The position numbers and the translations under genes were made by a program. The notes beneath the pieces were generated by a model that saw only the letters and a program-made list of their open reading frames with translations, had not been told where the DNA came from and ran no database searches. A stretch of 64,000 bases of DNA from Acetobacter sp. DsW_063 (lineage in GTDB: Bacteria; Pseudomonadota; Alphaproteobacteria; Acetobacterales; Acetobacteraceae): NCBI RefSeq assembly GCF_002153745.1, contig NZ_JOPL01000005.1:211034-275033 (forward strand). Direction: 5' to 3'. Shown in pieces: positions 43,500-52,640 of this stretch (positions are counted from its first letter, which is position 1; every line of letters starts with the position of its first letter).

Positions 43500-44360
43500 T
43501 TACGCCGGATGAGGCGTCTGGGGCGCCGGCTTATGTGGCCAAAACCGCAACCCCTGCAGCGCCAGGTTGGCGATTGCAGGCAGCAGGCGCGGCTGCATCA
43601 GATCCGGATCAAACGTGGCCATTCGGCGGGCATTTTCGCGATAACAATCCTCGACAAAGCTGCGGAACGCGAAGCCTTCCAGGAACACAGCGGTCTGCGT
43701 CACGGCGAAATCATGCCCGTCATTGGCGTCCTGTCCGCGCCGCACCATCCCGAGCAGCCGCTGCGCCGCTCGCGAGTAGAACTTCAAAGACTTGATGGTC
43801 CGCCGTATTCGGCCAAGGCCGCGCTGCCGCTCTCGCCAGGCCATATAGTTGACAAAGAATACGATGTGTCGCGTTTCTTCGAACATCAGCAGATCGAAGA
43901 TCTCGAACAGGCCCTGTGGCAGAAACTCCGACTGGCGGGCAGTCTTGAAGGCGCCGAAGCCCAAAAACGCGTCAAGGCATTCTCCGAATCCGAAATCGAT
44001 GAATGCGGTCTCAAGATCGGCGGGAAATTTTTCGATTGGTTGTTCCGTGGCGTTGATCCCGTAGCGATCAATCATCGTGCGGATCAGGCGAGCATGGCGG
44101 GTCTCTTCGAGCCCTTGCATCTCAACCGCATCCCGCACCAGTTGGTCGCGCACGAAGGGAGCGAACGCGTCGACGATCGCTCCCGCCCGGCGTTCGGTGT
44201 GATACACCTCCTGCCAGAACGGAATGCTGCGCAAGCGGGTCAGGTCGCGCTCGTTCAACTCCGGCCAGGGCAGAGTTTCCGGGTCGAACGACTGGTGTGT
44301 GGCGATGAACTGTTCACAGAACAGGCGTTTATGTGCGTCTGAGCCCGCCTTGATGCTCAT
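43500..44360 (-). CDS. Ferritin-like di-iron protein, second of a tandem pair
   Basis: 286 residues from the ATG that overlaps the stop of its neighbour by ATGA. Two ExxRH-type helices are seen, GLEETRHARLI and FEETRHIVFF, with preceding acidic residues; such a repeated EExRH pattern is the hallmark of ferritin-like carboxylate-bridged di-iron sites. Between them lies an IDFGFGECLDAFLGFGAFK segment shared with the neighbour. The protein is mostly helical. The tandem homologue suggests a heterodimer or divided roles. The reaction is unknown; an oxidase or hydroxylase role is possible. The product is related to the upstream gene along most of its length. Confidence 0.72.
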   Translation of the reverse strand: MSIKAGSDAHKRLFCEQFIATHQSFDPETLPWPELNERDLTRLRSIPFWQEVYHTERRAGAIVDAFAPFVRDQLVRDAVEMQGLEETRHARLIRTMIDRYGINATEQPIEKFPADLETAFIDFGFGECLDAFLGFGAFKTARQSEFLPQGLFEIFDLLMFEETRHIVFFVNYMAWRERQRGLGRIRRTIKSLKFYSRAAQRLLGMVRRGQDANDGHDFAVTQTAVFLEGFAFRSFVEDCYRENARRMATFDPDLMQPRLLPAIANLALQGLRFWPHKPAPQTPHPA

Positions 44361-45370
44361 GCGGGAACGACAACGCCGTCTGCTTCCGCCTTCGGCCTGC
44401 GACCTGCGAGTCGAAGCGCCCACAGACCCGCCTTGGCGAGGTTCGGCGCCAGTTTGGGCCGCAGGAGCCTGCGATCATATCCTGAAAAACGCTTGTCGTT
44501 TTCCTTGAGGCACAGGGCCATGAAGTCAGCCAGCGTCAGATCCTGACTGGTCATTTCCTGTGCGCCGGTCACCGTGAAGTTGTTGTCCTGCGTGTGCTCC
44601 TTCCCGTCGCTGTCAACCGAACGAGCGAGGCCGATGCGTTCGTAGACAAGGAAGAACCATACAGCGAGCACCTTCAGTTCGAACCACGGACGGCGCCACG
44701 CCGGACCGGTGGCGCGATACCACGCCAGCCAGTTCGCAAAGAGCAGGATATGACGACACTCTTCCTGCATAACCGGTTCGAACGTCTCGATCAGCTCTGC
44801 GGGAAAAAAGCCTGACGTCTGCGCGACCTTGAACAGCCCGAAAGCGAAGAAGCTGTCGACGCACTCGGAGAACCCGGTGACGAGATACGCCCATTCAGGA
44901 TCGCTCGGCTCGATATAGGGCGGCTCCGGCGCCATTTCGATGCCATACGCCTCGACCAGCTTGCTGAGGACTTCCTTGTGCCGGTTCTCTTCCCACGCGT
45001 TGCGCGAGATCGCGTCCTTCATGTCAGGATCGTCGATCATGCTGGCGTAGGCGGCCATACGGAGGCGGGCCTTGCCTTCGGTTTGCACGGCGATGTCCCA
45101 GATCGGCAGCGACGTGACGCGCTTCAAAGTCTCCGGATCGAGCTTTGGCCAGTTGATTACCGAAGGCTTGTAGGGATTGAACGTGTCGCGGAACATCTGC
45201 GCGACAGCCTGCTTGTGTTCCTGAGAACCCGGTTTCAGTGGTCCCGGGACCGCCGAACTCCAGTGACGCGCGCGGTAATCCGCTTCCTGCACCGCAGCTT
45301 CGTTGGGCGGGGGCGGCAGATCGTCAAGATTGTCAGGGAGACGGCTGTAGATATCAGAAAGAGCATTCAT
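44357..45370 (-). CDS. Ferritin-like di-iron protein, first of a tandem pair
   Basis: 337 residues, longer than its partner through an N-terminal proline-rich extension (DDLPPPPNEAAVQEADYRA). The paired iron-binding helices are NAWEENRHKEVL and QEECRHILLF. Shared with the neighbour are YGIEMAPEP-like spacing, GFSECVDSFFAFGLFK and RRLLRPKLAPNLAKAGLWALRL at the C-terminus. The two genes overlap by 4 bp and are certainly cotranscribed. I recognise the fold pattern but no named family. A ClpP-family gene lies 105 bp upstream on the same strand. Confidence 0.73.
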   Translation of the reverse strand: MNALSDIYSRLPDNLDDLPPPPNEAAVQEADYRARHWSSAVPGPLKPGSQEHKQAVAQMFRDTFNPYKPSVINWPKLDPETLKRVTSLPIWDIAVQTEGKARLRMAAYASMIDDPDMKDAISRNAWEENRHKEVLSKLVEAYGIEMAPEPPYIEPSDPEWAYLVTGFSECVDSFFAFGLFKVAQTSGFFPAELIETFEPVMQEECRHILLFANWLAWYRATGPAWRRPWFELKVLAVWFFLVYERIGLARSVDSDGKEHTQDNNFTVTGAQEMTSQDLTLADFMALCLKENDKRFSGYDRRLLRPKLAPNLAKAGLWALRLAGRRPKAEADGVVVPA

Positions 45371-45475
45371 GTCGCAGGCGCTCGGTATAGGCCCGCAAAT
45401 CCGGGCGAAGGCCGATGGACTGCGAGCGATTGCAGGGCCATTCCGCGCGATACGCTCGCGCGGAATGAGCGTGCG

Positions 45476-46198
45476 TTAGTGGAGCTCGGAGAGCTTGGAA
45501 ATGACCTTGGTCACGAGACCGTAGGAAATCGCCTCTTCGGCGGACATCCAGTAGTTCCGGTCCGTGTCTTTGCAGATCTTCTCATAAGACTGCCCGGTCT
45601 CGCGGGCGAAGAGGCGGTTCAGACGCTCGCGCATCTTCACGATCTCACGCGCTTCGATGTCGATGTCCGTCGCCGGGCCGCGCACGCCGCCCATCGGCTG
45701 GTGCAGCAGGAAGCGGGTGTTCGGCAGGCAGAAACGGCGATCCTTGTGGCCGGCGGCGAAGATCAGGGCGCCAGCGGACGCGACCCAGCCCGTGCCGATG
45801 ATGTTCACCGGGGCGATCGAATCGACGAAACGAATCATGTCGTGAATCGTATCGCCGCTTTCGACATGGCCGCCGGGCGAGTTGACGTACACGTCGATCG
45901 GCTTGTCCGAGGCTCCGGCCAGCGCCAGCAGGCGTCCGGTGACGTCACGGGCGATCTTGTCGTTGATCCCGCCGAAGATCAGCACCTTGCGCTGATCAAA
46001 CAGACGGCTCTCCAACTCGTTGATCGGTGACGATAGCGTCTTGTTGTCGTCCGGCTCCTTGACGTCCGGCCCCTGCGGCTCAGGGATGTCGGGCCCGTCC
46101 GGATCCTCATCGAATTGTGTGCGAGCAAGCCGCAGATCGTGGTCGTTCTTCATGGAGCCCATAGCGGAGGCCTCCTCTGAATGGAGATGCGAAGTCAT
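45476..46198 (-). CDS. ClpP-family serine protease with acidic N-terminal extension
   Basis: 240 residues. The catalytic triad positions of ClpP can be seen: Ser in GWVASAGA, His in FLLHQPMGG and Asp in [12 protein letters not shown], followed by GLVTKV. The first 60 residues are an acidic, Pro-rich extension ([20 protein letters not shown]) not found in housekeeping ClpP. The active-site block differs from the usual GQAASMGA, so this is probably a ClpP paralogue rather than the main ClpP, acting with an AAA+ partner or alone. The tandem di-iron genes follow after 105 bp. An internal ATG at residue 16 is an alternative start. Confidence 0.85.
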   Translation of the reverse strand: MTSHLHSEEASAMGSMKNDHDLRLARTQFDEDPDGPDIPEPQGPDVKEPDDNKTLSSPINELESRLFDQRKVLIFGGINDKIARDVTGRLLALAGASDKPIDVYVNSPGGHVESGDTIHDMIRFVDSIAPVNIIGTGWVASAGALIFAAGHKDRRFCLPNTRFLLHQPMGGVRGPATDIDIEAREIVKMRERLNRLFARETGQSYEKICKDTDRNYWMSAEEAISYGLVTKVISKLSELH

Positions 46199-46391
46199 GG
46201 CTACATCCTGCGCCGCTGCGCGTCCGCTGCCAAGAGGGGGCGGAGAGAGCAGGCGTTCGAAGCAGATGGGGGCGTTCCTTGATGATTGCGAGCCCCGTAA
46301 GCGGCTTAGCGGGCCTCTGCTCGAAAGCCGAGAGGGAATCGTTCGGCGTCGCCTCGCCAGAAACGATGGAACGGGCTAGACTGATCAGCAA

Positions 46392-47552
46392 ATGAGGCTT
46401 CTTTCGCTCCGTCAGTTTATGCTCGTTTCGCCGCCCGCCGATATTGTCGGGCAGAGCGGGATTGCGCCGTCCACGCCAGCCGTCGGGCAGCCTTCACCTT
46501 TCTCGCGCATGGCGGCGAAAATTGCCGCAAGCTCGGTCTTCATGGCCGCGCTGGCCGGATGCCAACACCGGGACGTCGTCGATTCGACGCTGGAGTGGTA
46601 TCAGCAGCATCAGGGCGGCGCGATCGCTCTGCAACGCCCGCCGCCGCCGGGGCAGGCTGCGCCGTATCCCAAGGTTGGATTGACGCCAACGTCCGGGCCG
46701 GATCTTCCGTCGCCCGCCCTCCGGCAGTCGCTTACCCAGCAACTTGTGCAGGCGCGTAATCTCAACCAGCGTACGGTCGCGCAGAATGGCTCGCTGACGC
46801 CGGTCATTCCTCCTCCGCCAGGTCAGTCGGCGGCGAAAACGTCTGGAACGAAGACGGATACAGGCGCCGCACAAGCAACAGGCAAGGCGACTGGAGCCGC
46901 TCCCGCCAAAGCGTCGCCGGGCGTGCCTGACGGGTCGTTGGGAGCCACTTTAGATGCTGCTGAGGCGCCGTCGTCGCCTCAGATATCAACGGCTGCGCCC
47001 TCAGCGTCTTCGTCTCAGGTTTCTGCATCCAAACCGGTGACTTCTCCAAAAGCAGAAACTGCGTCCGCCAAAACGTCGGAAGACGAGGCCGAAATCGCTA
47101 TGCCCGAATTTCGGGAGCCGAAGGCGTCGGCTCAGGTCGGGCCTGTCGTATTGCCGGAAATTCCCAATGCCCCTCCAGCTCCCGCTGAATTTCCGGGGTT
47201 CGAAACGCCCGCCGATTCGAAGCTGGCGGACATCAAACGCCCTGATTACGACCTGTCGGATCCGGACGGGGTGCTGATCAGATTTCAGCCCGGTTCGGAC
47301 CAACTCGCGACCGGGCAGGAGCCTGCGCTGAACAAATTGGTCGCCACGCGCGGGGGCACCACGCTCTTTGTGCGTGGCGCCGGCGATACGGTGTCCGTGG
47401 CTCCCGAAGATCAGGCGCGCGCTGTTGAGCTGGGATTGCTGCGCGCCCGAACGCTTGCTGATATTCTTGTCAAAAGAGGCGTACCAGGCTCTGCAGTCCG
47501 TATTTCAGGATCGGCGTTTGGAGCCGATGCCCATGTGAGCAAAAACGGCTGA
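46392..47552 (+). CDS. Low-complexity lipoprotein with OmpA-like C-terminal domain
   Basis: 386 residues from the first ATG. A lipoprotein signal is seen at about residues 40-57 (MAAKIAASSVFMAALAGC), so the true start may be the ATG at 46,509. After the lipid Cys comes a long Pro/Ala/Ser/Thr-rich region with the repeated motif PPPPGQ, probably disordered, reaching to about residue 290. The C-terminal 90 residues (LIRFQPGSDQLATGQEPALN, GLLRARTLADILVKRG, VRISGSAFG) follow the pattern of OmpA-like peptidoglycan-binding domains. A role linking the envelope to the cell wall is likely. It is divergent from the ClpP-family gene by 193 bp. Confidence 0.68.
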   Translation: MRLLSLRQFMLVSPPADIVGQSGIAPSTPAVGQPSPFSRMAAKIAASSVFMAALAGCQHRDVVDSTLEWYQQHQGGAIALQRPPPPGQAAPYPKVGLTPTSGPDLPSPALRQSLTQQLVQARNLNQRTVAQNGSLTPVIPPPPGQSAAKTSGTKTDTGAAQATGKATGAAPAKASPGVPDGSLGATLDAAEAPSSPQISTAAPSASSSQVSASKPVTSPKAETASAKTSEDEAEIAMPEFREPKASAQVGPVVLPEIPNAPPAPAEFPGFETPADSKLADIKRPDYDLSDPDGVLIRFQPGSDQLATGQEPALNKLVATRGGTTLFVRGAGDTVSVAPEDQARAVELGLLRARTLADILVKRGVPGSAVRISGSAFGADAHVSKNG

Positions 47553-47950
47553 CGATTTTTCGATTGTAGAATGGCGTGGGGCGTCCCTGCTCCCGCTGCA
47601 GGTATGATTTGCGGTGTGTGCGATTATTGGGCAGCAGGCGTGAAGCCGCCATTTACGCCGCCCAGCGCATAGCCCGCCGTCGTGCAGGTCGAATGAGGGC
47701 TCTTTTTCGCGTCTACGCGCTTCAGGCTACTTGTTTGGAATGGGATTTTTTCAGTCAGCTGGTGTCCCTGCCCAAGCGGCGGCTTAACTCGACGCCGTCA
47801 TCCGTTTCTACGAACTCGACTCACCGACGGGTTCGCATAGTCGTTCCTATAAACTGAACAGTGCCCACCGAACCGAGGTGGACACTATACTGAGGCGTCA
47901 TGCGCCGCGTCTCTCGCCCATTCAAGTTTTCCGCTTGAATGGGCCGCATC
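47553..47950. other. Convergent intergenic region with IS-like inverted repeat
   Basis: 398 bp between two 3' ends. It contains AGTGCCCACC (47860-47869) facing GGTGGACACT (47876-47885), a near-perfect inverted pair reminiscent of insertion-sequence ends, and near the helicase gene a 10-bp hairpin at 47,917-47,943. No transposase or other gene can be read. Confidence 0.45.
47917..47943 (-). terminator. Hairpin after the helicase gene
   Basis: CCCATTCAAG (47917-47926) pairs perfectly with CTTGAATGGG (47934-47943) around a 7-base loop, 7 bases beyond the stop codon of the minus-strand helicase gene. The T-tract is weak, so the assignment is tentative. Confidence 0.5.
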
Positions 47951-49714
47951 TCAACGACGCTTGCGTGAAGACGGGCCTGCGGGACGATCACTGCGTCCTT
48001 TGCCGCCGCCGCCTTTGTATGCGGGCTTCTTGCCGGGCGAACGGCCACGAGCCGGAGGCGCTTCGTTGTCGGATGGCGCCTGAGCTGGTTCGATCTTGAT
48101 CTCGTCATCGTCAGTCGCCGATGCGCATGACGCGAAGCGCTCAGCCTTGTCCGACGCGATTTCGACAAGCGTATATGTCGGCGCGATACGGATTGCGCCG
48201 ATGTCCGGCTTCGTCACGCCGCCGAGGCGGCAAAGGAGCGGCACGAGCCATTTCGGGTCGGCGCGATCGGCGCGTCCCACGGACAGGCGGAACCATGAGC
48301 CCGATCCGTCGCGCTGCTCGGCGCGTCGGCGCGTCGGAGGACCGTCCGCATTGTCGCGTCGGGCGGCGGCGGGGGCGCGTTCGCGCGGGGATGGGGCGCC
48401 TGGCGCGATGGCGCGAATGCGCGCGGCTTCCGGCAGGCGGGAGTTCCACAATCCGATAAGGGCTGCGGCCAGTTGCTCAGGCGTCCGCTCGGTGACCAGC
48501 CGTTCGATAAGAGCGATCTGATCAGAGGGCGGTTTGCTGACGAGGACCGGATCGGCGAGCAGGCGCTCGACGTCGGCGGCGCGGATCGCGTCGGGGGTCG
48601 GCGCGGCGCTCCACGTGACCTCGACACCCGCCGCCTGAAACAAGCGATCGGCCTGACGTCTGCGCGCGGGCGTGGTGACCAGCACGCAAACGCCCTTGCG
48701 GCCGGCGCGACCCGTACGGCCGGAGCGGTGCAACAAGGTCGCTGGATTGCTGGGGAGGCTGGCGTGGATCACGAGGCCGAGGGTCGGCACGTCGATGCCG
48801 CGCGCGGCGACGTCGGTCGCGACGCAGACCTGCGCCTGCCCGTTGCGCAGACTTTCGATCGCGCGGCTGCGTTCGTTCTGGCCGAGTTCGCCGGAGATGG
48901 CGACCGAGGCGAAGCCGTGCTGGAGCAGGGCCGACTGCATCTGCCGCACGCCTTCACGGGTATGGCAGAAAACCATTGCGCAGGGGCTGCCAACCAGACG
49001 CAGGACGTTGATGATTGCGCCCGTCGTGTCGGTCTGGTCGGCCAGAACGGCGCGGTATTCGATATCTGAATGAGGAGCGTTGTCGCCAATCGTGTCGATC
49101 CGCAACGCGTCGCGCTGGTAACGCTTGGCCAGGCGGGCGATTTCGCGGGCGATGGTTGCGGAGAACAGGAAGCTGCGCTTCGTCTCCGGGCTCGCCTGCA
49201 ACAGGGTCTCAAGCTCTTCGCGGAAGCCGAGATCGAGCATCTCGTCAGCCTCGTCGAGAACGACGACGCGCAAAGCCGAAAGGTTCAGGTTGCCGCGCGC
49301 CAGATGATCGCAAAGGCGGCCGGGGGTGCCGACGACGATCTGACAACCGGCGGCCAATGCGCTTGCCTCACGCCGAGGCTCCATGCCGCCGACGCAGGAG
49401 ACGATGCGGGCGCCCGTCTGGGCGTAAAGCCAGGTCAGTTCGTTTTTGACCTGAAGCGCCAGTTCGCGCGTCGGCGCCACGACCAGAACAGCAGGCGTCG
49501 CAGCGTGAATGGCGCGTCCTTCGTCGTTGAGCAGTTCTTCCGCCATGGCGAGGCCGAAGGCGACGGTCTTGCCTGAACCGGTGCGCGCAGAGACGAGAAG
49601 ATCGCGTCCGCGCGCCTCCGGCGCGAGCACGGCGGCCTGAACGGCGGTCGGCTCTTCATAGCCGCGTTCGGCGAGCGCGCGGGCGAGGGGGGCGGCGGAG
49701 TCCGGAAAAGGCAT
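47951..49714 (-). CDS. DEAD-box ATP-dependent RNA helicase with DbpA-type RNA-binding domain
   Basis: 587 residues. All DEAD-box motifs are visible in order: ARTGSGKT (motif I), PTRELALQ (Ia), VVGTPGR (Ib), VLDEADEML (II), FSATI (III, SAT), VATDVAARGIDVP (V) and HRSGRTGRAGR (VI). A DbpA-type RNA-binding domain follows near 475-540 (SWFRLSVGRADRADPKWLVPLL), then a basic, Gly/Arg/Lys-rich tail. DbpA acts on 23S rRNA helix 92 in 50S assembly; this protein is probably a ribosome-biogenesis or cold-adaptation helicase. The linker between helicase core and RNA-binding domain is rich in Arg and Ala. Named DbpA-like; DeaD/CsdA is the alternative. Confidence 0.92.
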   Translation of the reverse strand: MPFPDSAAPLARALAERGYEEPTAVQAAVLAPEARGRDLLVSARTGSGKTVAFGLAMAEELLNDEGRAIHAATPAVLVVAPTRELALQVKNELTWLYAQTGARIVSCVGGMEPRREASALAAGCQIVVGTPGRLCDHLARGNLNLSALRVVVLDEADEMLDLGFREELETLLQASPETKRSFLFSATIAREIARLAKRYQRDALRIDTIGDNAPHSDIEYRAVLADQTDTTGAIINVLRLVGSPCAMVFCHTREGVRQMQSALLQHGFASVAISGELGQNERSRAIESLRNGQAQVCVATDVAARGIDVPTLGLVIHASLPSNPATLLHRSGRTGRAGRKGVCVLVTTPARRRQADRLFQAAGVEVTWSAAPTPDAIRAADVERLLADPVLVSKPPSDQIALIERLVTERTPEQLAAALIGLWNSRLPEAARIRAIAPGAPSPRERAPAAARRDNADGPPTRRRAEQRDGSGSWFRLSVGRADRADPKWLVPLLCRLGGVTKPDIGAIRIAPTYTLVEIASDKAERFASCASATDDDEIKIEPAQAPSDNEAPPARGRSPGKKPAYKGGGGKGRSDRPAGPSSRKRR

Positions 49715-50396
49715 GACGGTAAAGGTTTCCTGAGCGGGATCGGATGGTGGGAATAAAGACTATCGCCGACGAACGCCAGCATTCACGACGTATGACGCTG
49801 CGGCCTGCCGGTAGTGCGCAGGCGCGCGGACGACGGCGTTCCTGACGATGGAGCGGTCGATTGTGGGAGCCGGTGGCGGTTTGAACCGCCGACAAAGACG
49901 AAACGCCGTGTCGGGTGACGTCACCGGAACGCTGGGGTTTAGCCCTCGTGCCGTGAATGTTCAAGTCATAGCTGCGTCGGATCGGGAGCCAGTCGTGCAT
50001 TTGCGGTTCTGGTGTCGCCAGATTCCGCGTCGGTGCGTCGTCGTTGACGAAGGTCAAGTGCTCTTCCACTCCCCGGTAAGTGACGAGTTTCTGCGGCTTG
50101 GAGCTAAGGGTTTTCTGGTCAGCCTTATGTGGCCGGAAACTGGATTCGTTTCTCAGGCTCGCATATGTGGGATGACCTCAGCGCGGTGCTGACGCGGCGA
50201 AACAGCGCCGCCCGGAGCCTCTCAACGCGACACAGCTCCGTAATTTTGCGCCATATCGCCGATTAAAGGATGTCTGGACCGTGTGGTTCAGCGGCGAAGC
50301 TGGTGGTCATCGCTGCAACGGCTCAGTCCATGCCCGCTTGAAAATCCGCGTGAGGCAATCCTCGCAACCCGCAGGAGGATGCCTTATAAGGCCCGC
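49715..50396. other. Intergenic region between helicase and dapF
   Basis: About 680 bp between divergent genes. It holds a 12-bp perfect palindrome GGTGACGTCACC (49,914-49,925) and a GGCGGTT-TG-AACCGCC hairpin near 49,876-49,891, but no recognisable gene or RNA. Promoters of both flanking genes should lie here. An in-frame extension of dapF to 50,283 has no supporting ribosome site. Confidence 0.5.
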
Positions 50397-51236
50397 ATGC
50401 GCGCCGCTTTTCACAAGATGCATGGACTGGGGAACGATTTCGTCGTGGTTGACGAACGTGACCGATCGCTCGATCTGACGCCGCGGCGCATCGCCGCGCT
50501 GATGGACCGCAAACGCGGCATAGGGGCCGATCAGTTCGTGACGCTGTCCCGTCCTGACATTCAAGCGGAAGGCGGGAACACGGACGTGCATGTGCGTTTC
50601 TTCAACCCGGACGGCGGCGAGGCCGGTGCGTGCGGCAATGCCTCGCGTTGCGTCGCGGCGCTTCTGGCGCGCGAGAGCGACGCCCGATCGTTCACGTTGC
50701 GCACGCAGGCCGGTTTGCTGGCCGCTCGGGTGCTTGACGCGGGCGAGCGGGGCGAGGCGTATGTGACGGTCGATATGGGTCGCCCGAAGCTGGACTGGCG
50801 CGACGTGCCGTTGGCTCATGAAGCGGATACGCTCCGGCTGCCGCTGGCGGGAGAGCCTGCAGCGCTGTCGATGGGCAACCCGCATGCGACGTTCTTCGTC
50901 GACGATATCGCCGCGTCCTCCGCAGGGCCTGAGATCGAGATCCACGAGTTGTTCTCGCAACGCGTCAACGCGGGTTTCGCCCGCATCGACGCGCCGGATC
51001 GCATGCGCTTGCGGGTGTGGGAGCGCGGCGCCGGATTTACGTTGGCCTGCGGCTCAGGCGCGTGTGCTGCGGTGGTTAACGCGGCGCGACGCGGCCTTGG
51101 GGAGCGTCGCATGACGGTTGAGGCCGACGGTGGCGAATTGCTTATCGAGTGGGCGGACGACGATCATGTGCTGATGACCGGTCCGGCCGCCTTCGCCTTC
51201 GATGGCGTCGTCGATCTTGAGGCGTTCCCCCGATGA
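50397..51236 (+). CDS. dapF: Diaminopimelate epimerase
   Basis: 279 residues starting at MRAAFHKMHGLGNDFVVVD, a standard DapF N-terminus. The two catalytic cysteines lie in EAGACGNASRC and LACGSGACAA. It interconverts LL- and meso-diaminopimelate for lysine and peptidoglycan synthesis in the cytoplasm. The start codon overlaps no other signal but AAGG lies 5 bases upstream; earlier ATGs would add poorly conserved residues. Its stop overlaps the mtaB start by ATGA. Confidence 0.95.
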   Translation: MRAAFHKMHGLGNDFVVVDERDRSLDLTPRRIAALMDRKRGIGADQFVTLSRPDIQAEGGNTDVHVRFFNPDGGEAGACGNASRCVAALLARESDARSFTLRTQAGLLAARVLDAGERGEAYVTVDMGRPKLDWRDVPLAHEADTLRLPLAGEPAALSMGNPHATFFVDDIAASSAGPEIEIHELFSQRVNAGFARIDAPDRMRLRVWERGAGFTLACGSGACAAVVNAARRGLGERRMTVEADGGELLIEWADDDHVLMTGPAAFAFDGVVDLEAFPR

Positions 51237-52639
51237 GCGCGCCTGAGCATTTGATGGAACGTCCAGCGGCGTCTTCGCCGGAACTCTCATCGGAATCCTC
51301 GCTGGAATCCGTCCCGGCTTTCGCGCCGGACTCCGCGCCCGGAGTTGCATCCGAATTTACGTCGCCGGAGCTGTCCTCTTTGCCCATGCCTTCGCCTGAG
51401 CGTGGCGTCGATATCCTGACGTTCGGCTGTCGCCTCAACACGTATGAGAGCGAAGTCATGCGCGGCCATGCCACAGGGCTCGACGATGTGATCATCGTCA
51501 ACACCTGCGCCGTGACGGGCGAGGCTGAGCGGCAGGCGCGACAGGCCATTCGCCGCGCTCATCGCCAGCGTCCCGGCGCGCGCATTGTCGTCACAGGCTG
51601 CGCCGCACAGATCGACCCTGATCGTTGGTCCGCTCTGCCGGGTGTGACACGCGTGCTGGGGAACGAAGACAAGCTCAAGGCGGAAAGCTGGACGCCCGCA
51701 GCGCTCACGCAGGGGAACGCGGTTTCCGACATCATGGCCGCGCGGGAGACGGCCGGGCACCTGGTGACGGAGTTCGCAGGCCGCACGCGCGCCTTCGTCG
51801 AGGTGCAACAGGGCTGCGATCATCGCTGCACCTTCTGCATCATCCCGTTCGGTCGCGGGCCGTCGCGCTCCGCCCCGGTCGGGGCGGTCGTGGAGCAGGT
51901 GCGGGCGCTGGTGGCGTCGGGTTACCGTGAAGTCGTACTGACGGGCGTGGACATCACGTCATGGGGCGGAGACCTGCCGGGGACGCCGCGTCTCGGGCAG
52001 CTATGTCGTCGCCTGCTGGCGCTTGTGCCTGAACTGGAGCGGCTGCGGCTGTCTTCCGTCGATCCGGTGGAGATTGATGAGGATATATGGCGCCTGCTGG
52101 AGTCCGAGCCTCGCTTCATGCCTTATCTGCACCTTTCGTTGCAGGCGGGATCCGACATGATCCTCAAGCGCATGAAGCGGCGGCATCTGGTGGAGGACGC
52201 AGCCAGGGTCATCGAGCGCGCTCGATCGATTAGGCCGCGTATCGGCATCGGAGCCGATCTGATCGCTGGTTTTCCTACCGAAGACGACGCGCTGTTCGAA
52301 GAGACACTGGCGTTCGTCGAACAGGCGTCACTGCCGTTTTTGCATGTCTTCCCGTACAGCGCGCGTCCCGGCACGCCTGCCGCGCGGATGCCCGCCGTGC
52401 AGGTTGTCGAGCGGAAGGTGCGCGCCGCGCGTATCCGCGCTCTCGGCGAGGCGGCGGCGCAGGCGTATTACCGCAGCCTTATCGGGCAGGATTTGAGCGT
52501 GCTCATGGAGACGGCCGATTCCGGCCATAGCGAGGAGTTCGCGCCGGTACGGCTGACGAAGCTTTCCGAGATCGGACGCATAGAGCGCGTGCGCGCCGTA
52601 GCGGTTGACGCGGGCGGCGTCGTGGCGGAAACGATCTGA
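51233..52639 (+). CDS. mtaB: tRNA t6A37 methylthiotransferase MtaB
   Basis: 468 residues. An N-terminal UPF0004 domain (ILTFGCRLNTYESEV, VNTCAVTGEAERQ, VTGCAAQIDPD) is followed by a radical SAM domain with CDHRCTFCIIP. It adds a methylthio group to t6A at position 37 of tRNAs that read ANN codons. The first 55 residues, a Ser/Glu/Pro-rich stretch (SSPELSSESSLESVP), are not part of the family core; the start is supported by the 4-bp overlap with dapF. ftsY begins 1 bp after the stop. The order dapF-mtaB-ftsY is common in alphaproteobacteria. Confidence 0.94.
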   Translation: MSAPEHLMERPAASSPELSSESSLESVPAFAPDSAPGVASEFTSPELSSLPMPSPERGVDILTFGCRLNTYESEVMRGHATGLDDVIIVNTCAVTGEAERQARQAIRRAHRQRPGARIVVTGCAAQIDPDRWSALPGVTRVLGNEDKLKAESWTPAALTQGNAVSDIMAARETAGHLVTEFAGRTRAFVEVQQGCDHRCTFCIIPFGRGPSRSAPVGAVVEQVRALVASGYREVVLTGVDITSWGGDLPGTPRLGQLCRRLLALVPELERLRLSSVDPVEIDEDIWRLLESEPRFMPYLHLSLQAGSDMILKRMKRRHLVEDAARVIERARSIRPRIGIGADLIAGFPTEDDALFEETLAFVEQASLPFLHVFPYSARPGTPAARMPAVQVVERKVRAARIRALGEAAAQAYYRSLIGQDLSVLMETADSGHSEEFAPVRLTKLSEIGRIERVRAVAVDAGGVVAETI

Positions 52640-52640
52640 C

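Noticed and set aside
49870..49900. GGCGGTTCAAACCGCC on the minus strand, resembling a tRNA T-arm
   Set aside because: The loop length is wrong for a T-arm when the stem is paired, and no anticodon, D-arm or acceptor partner is found upstream.
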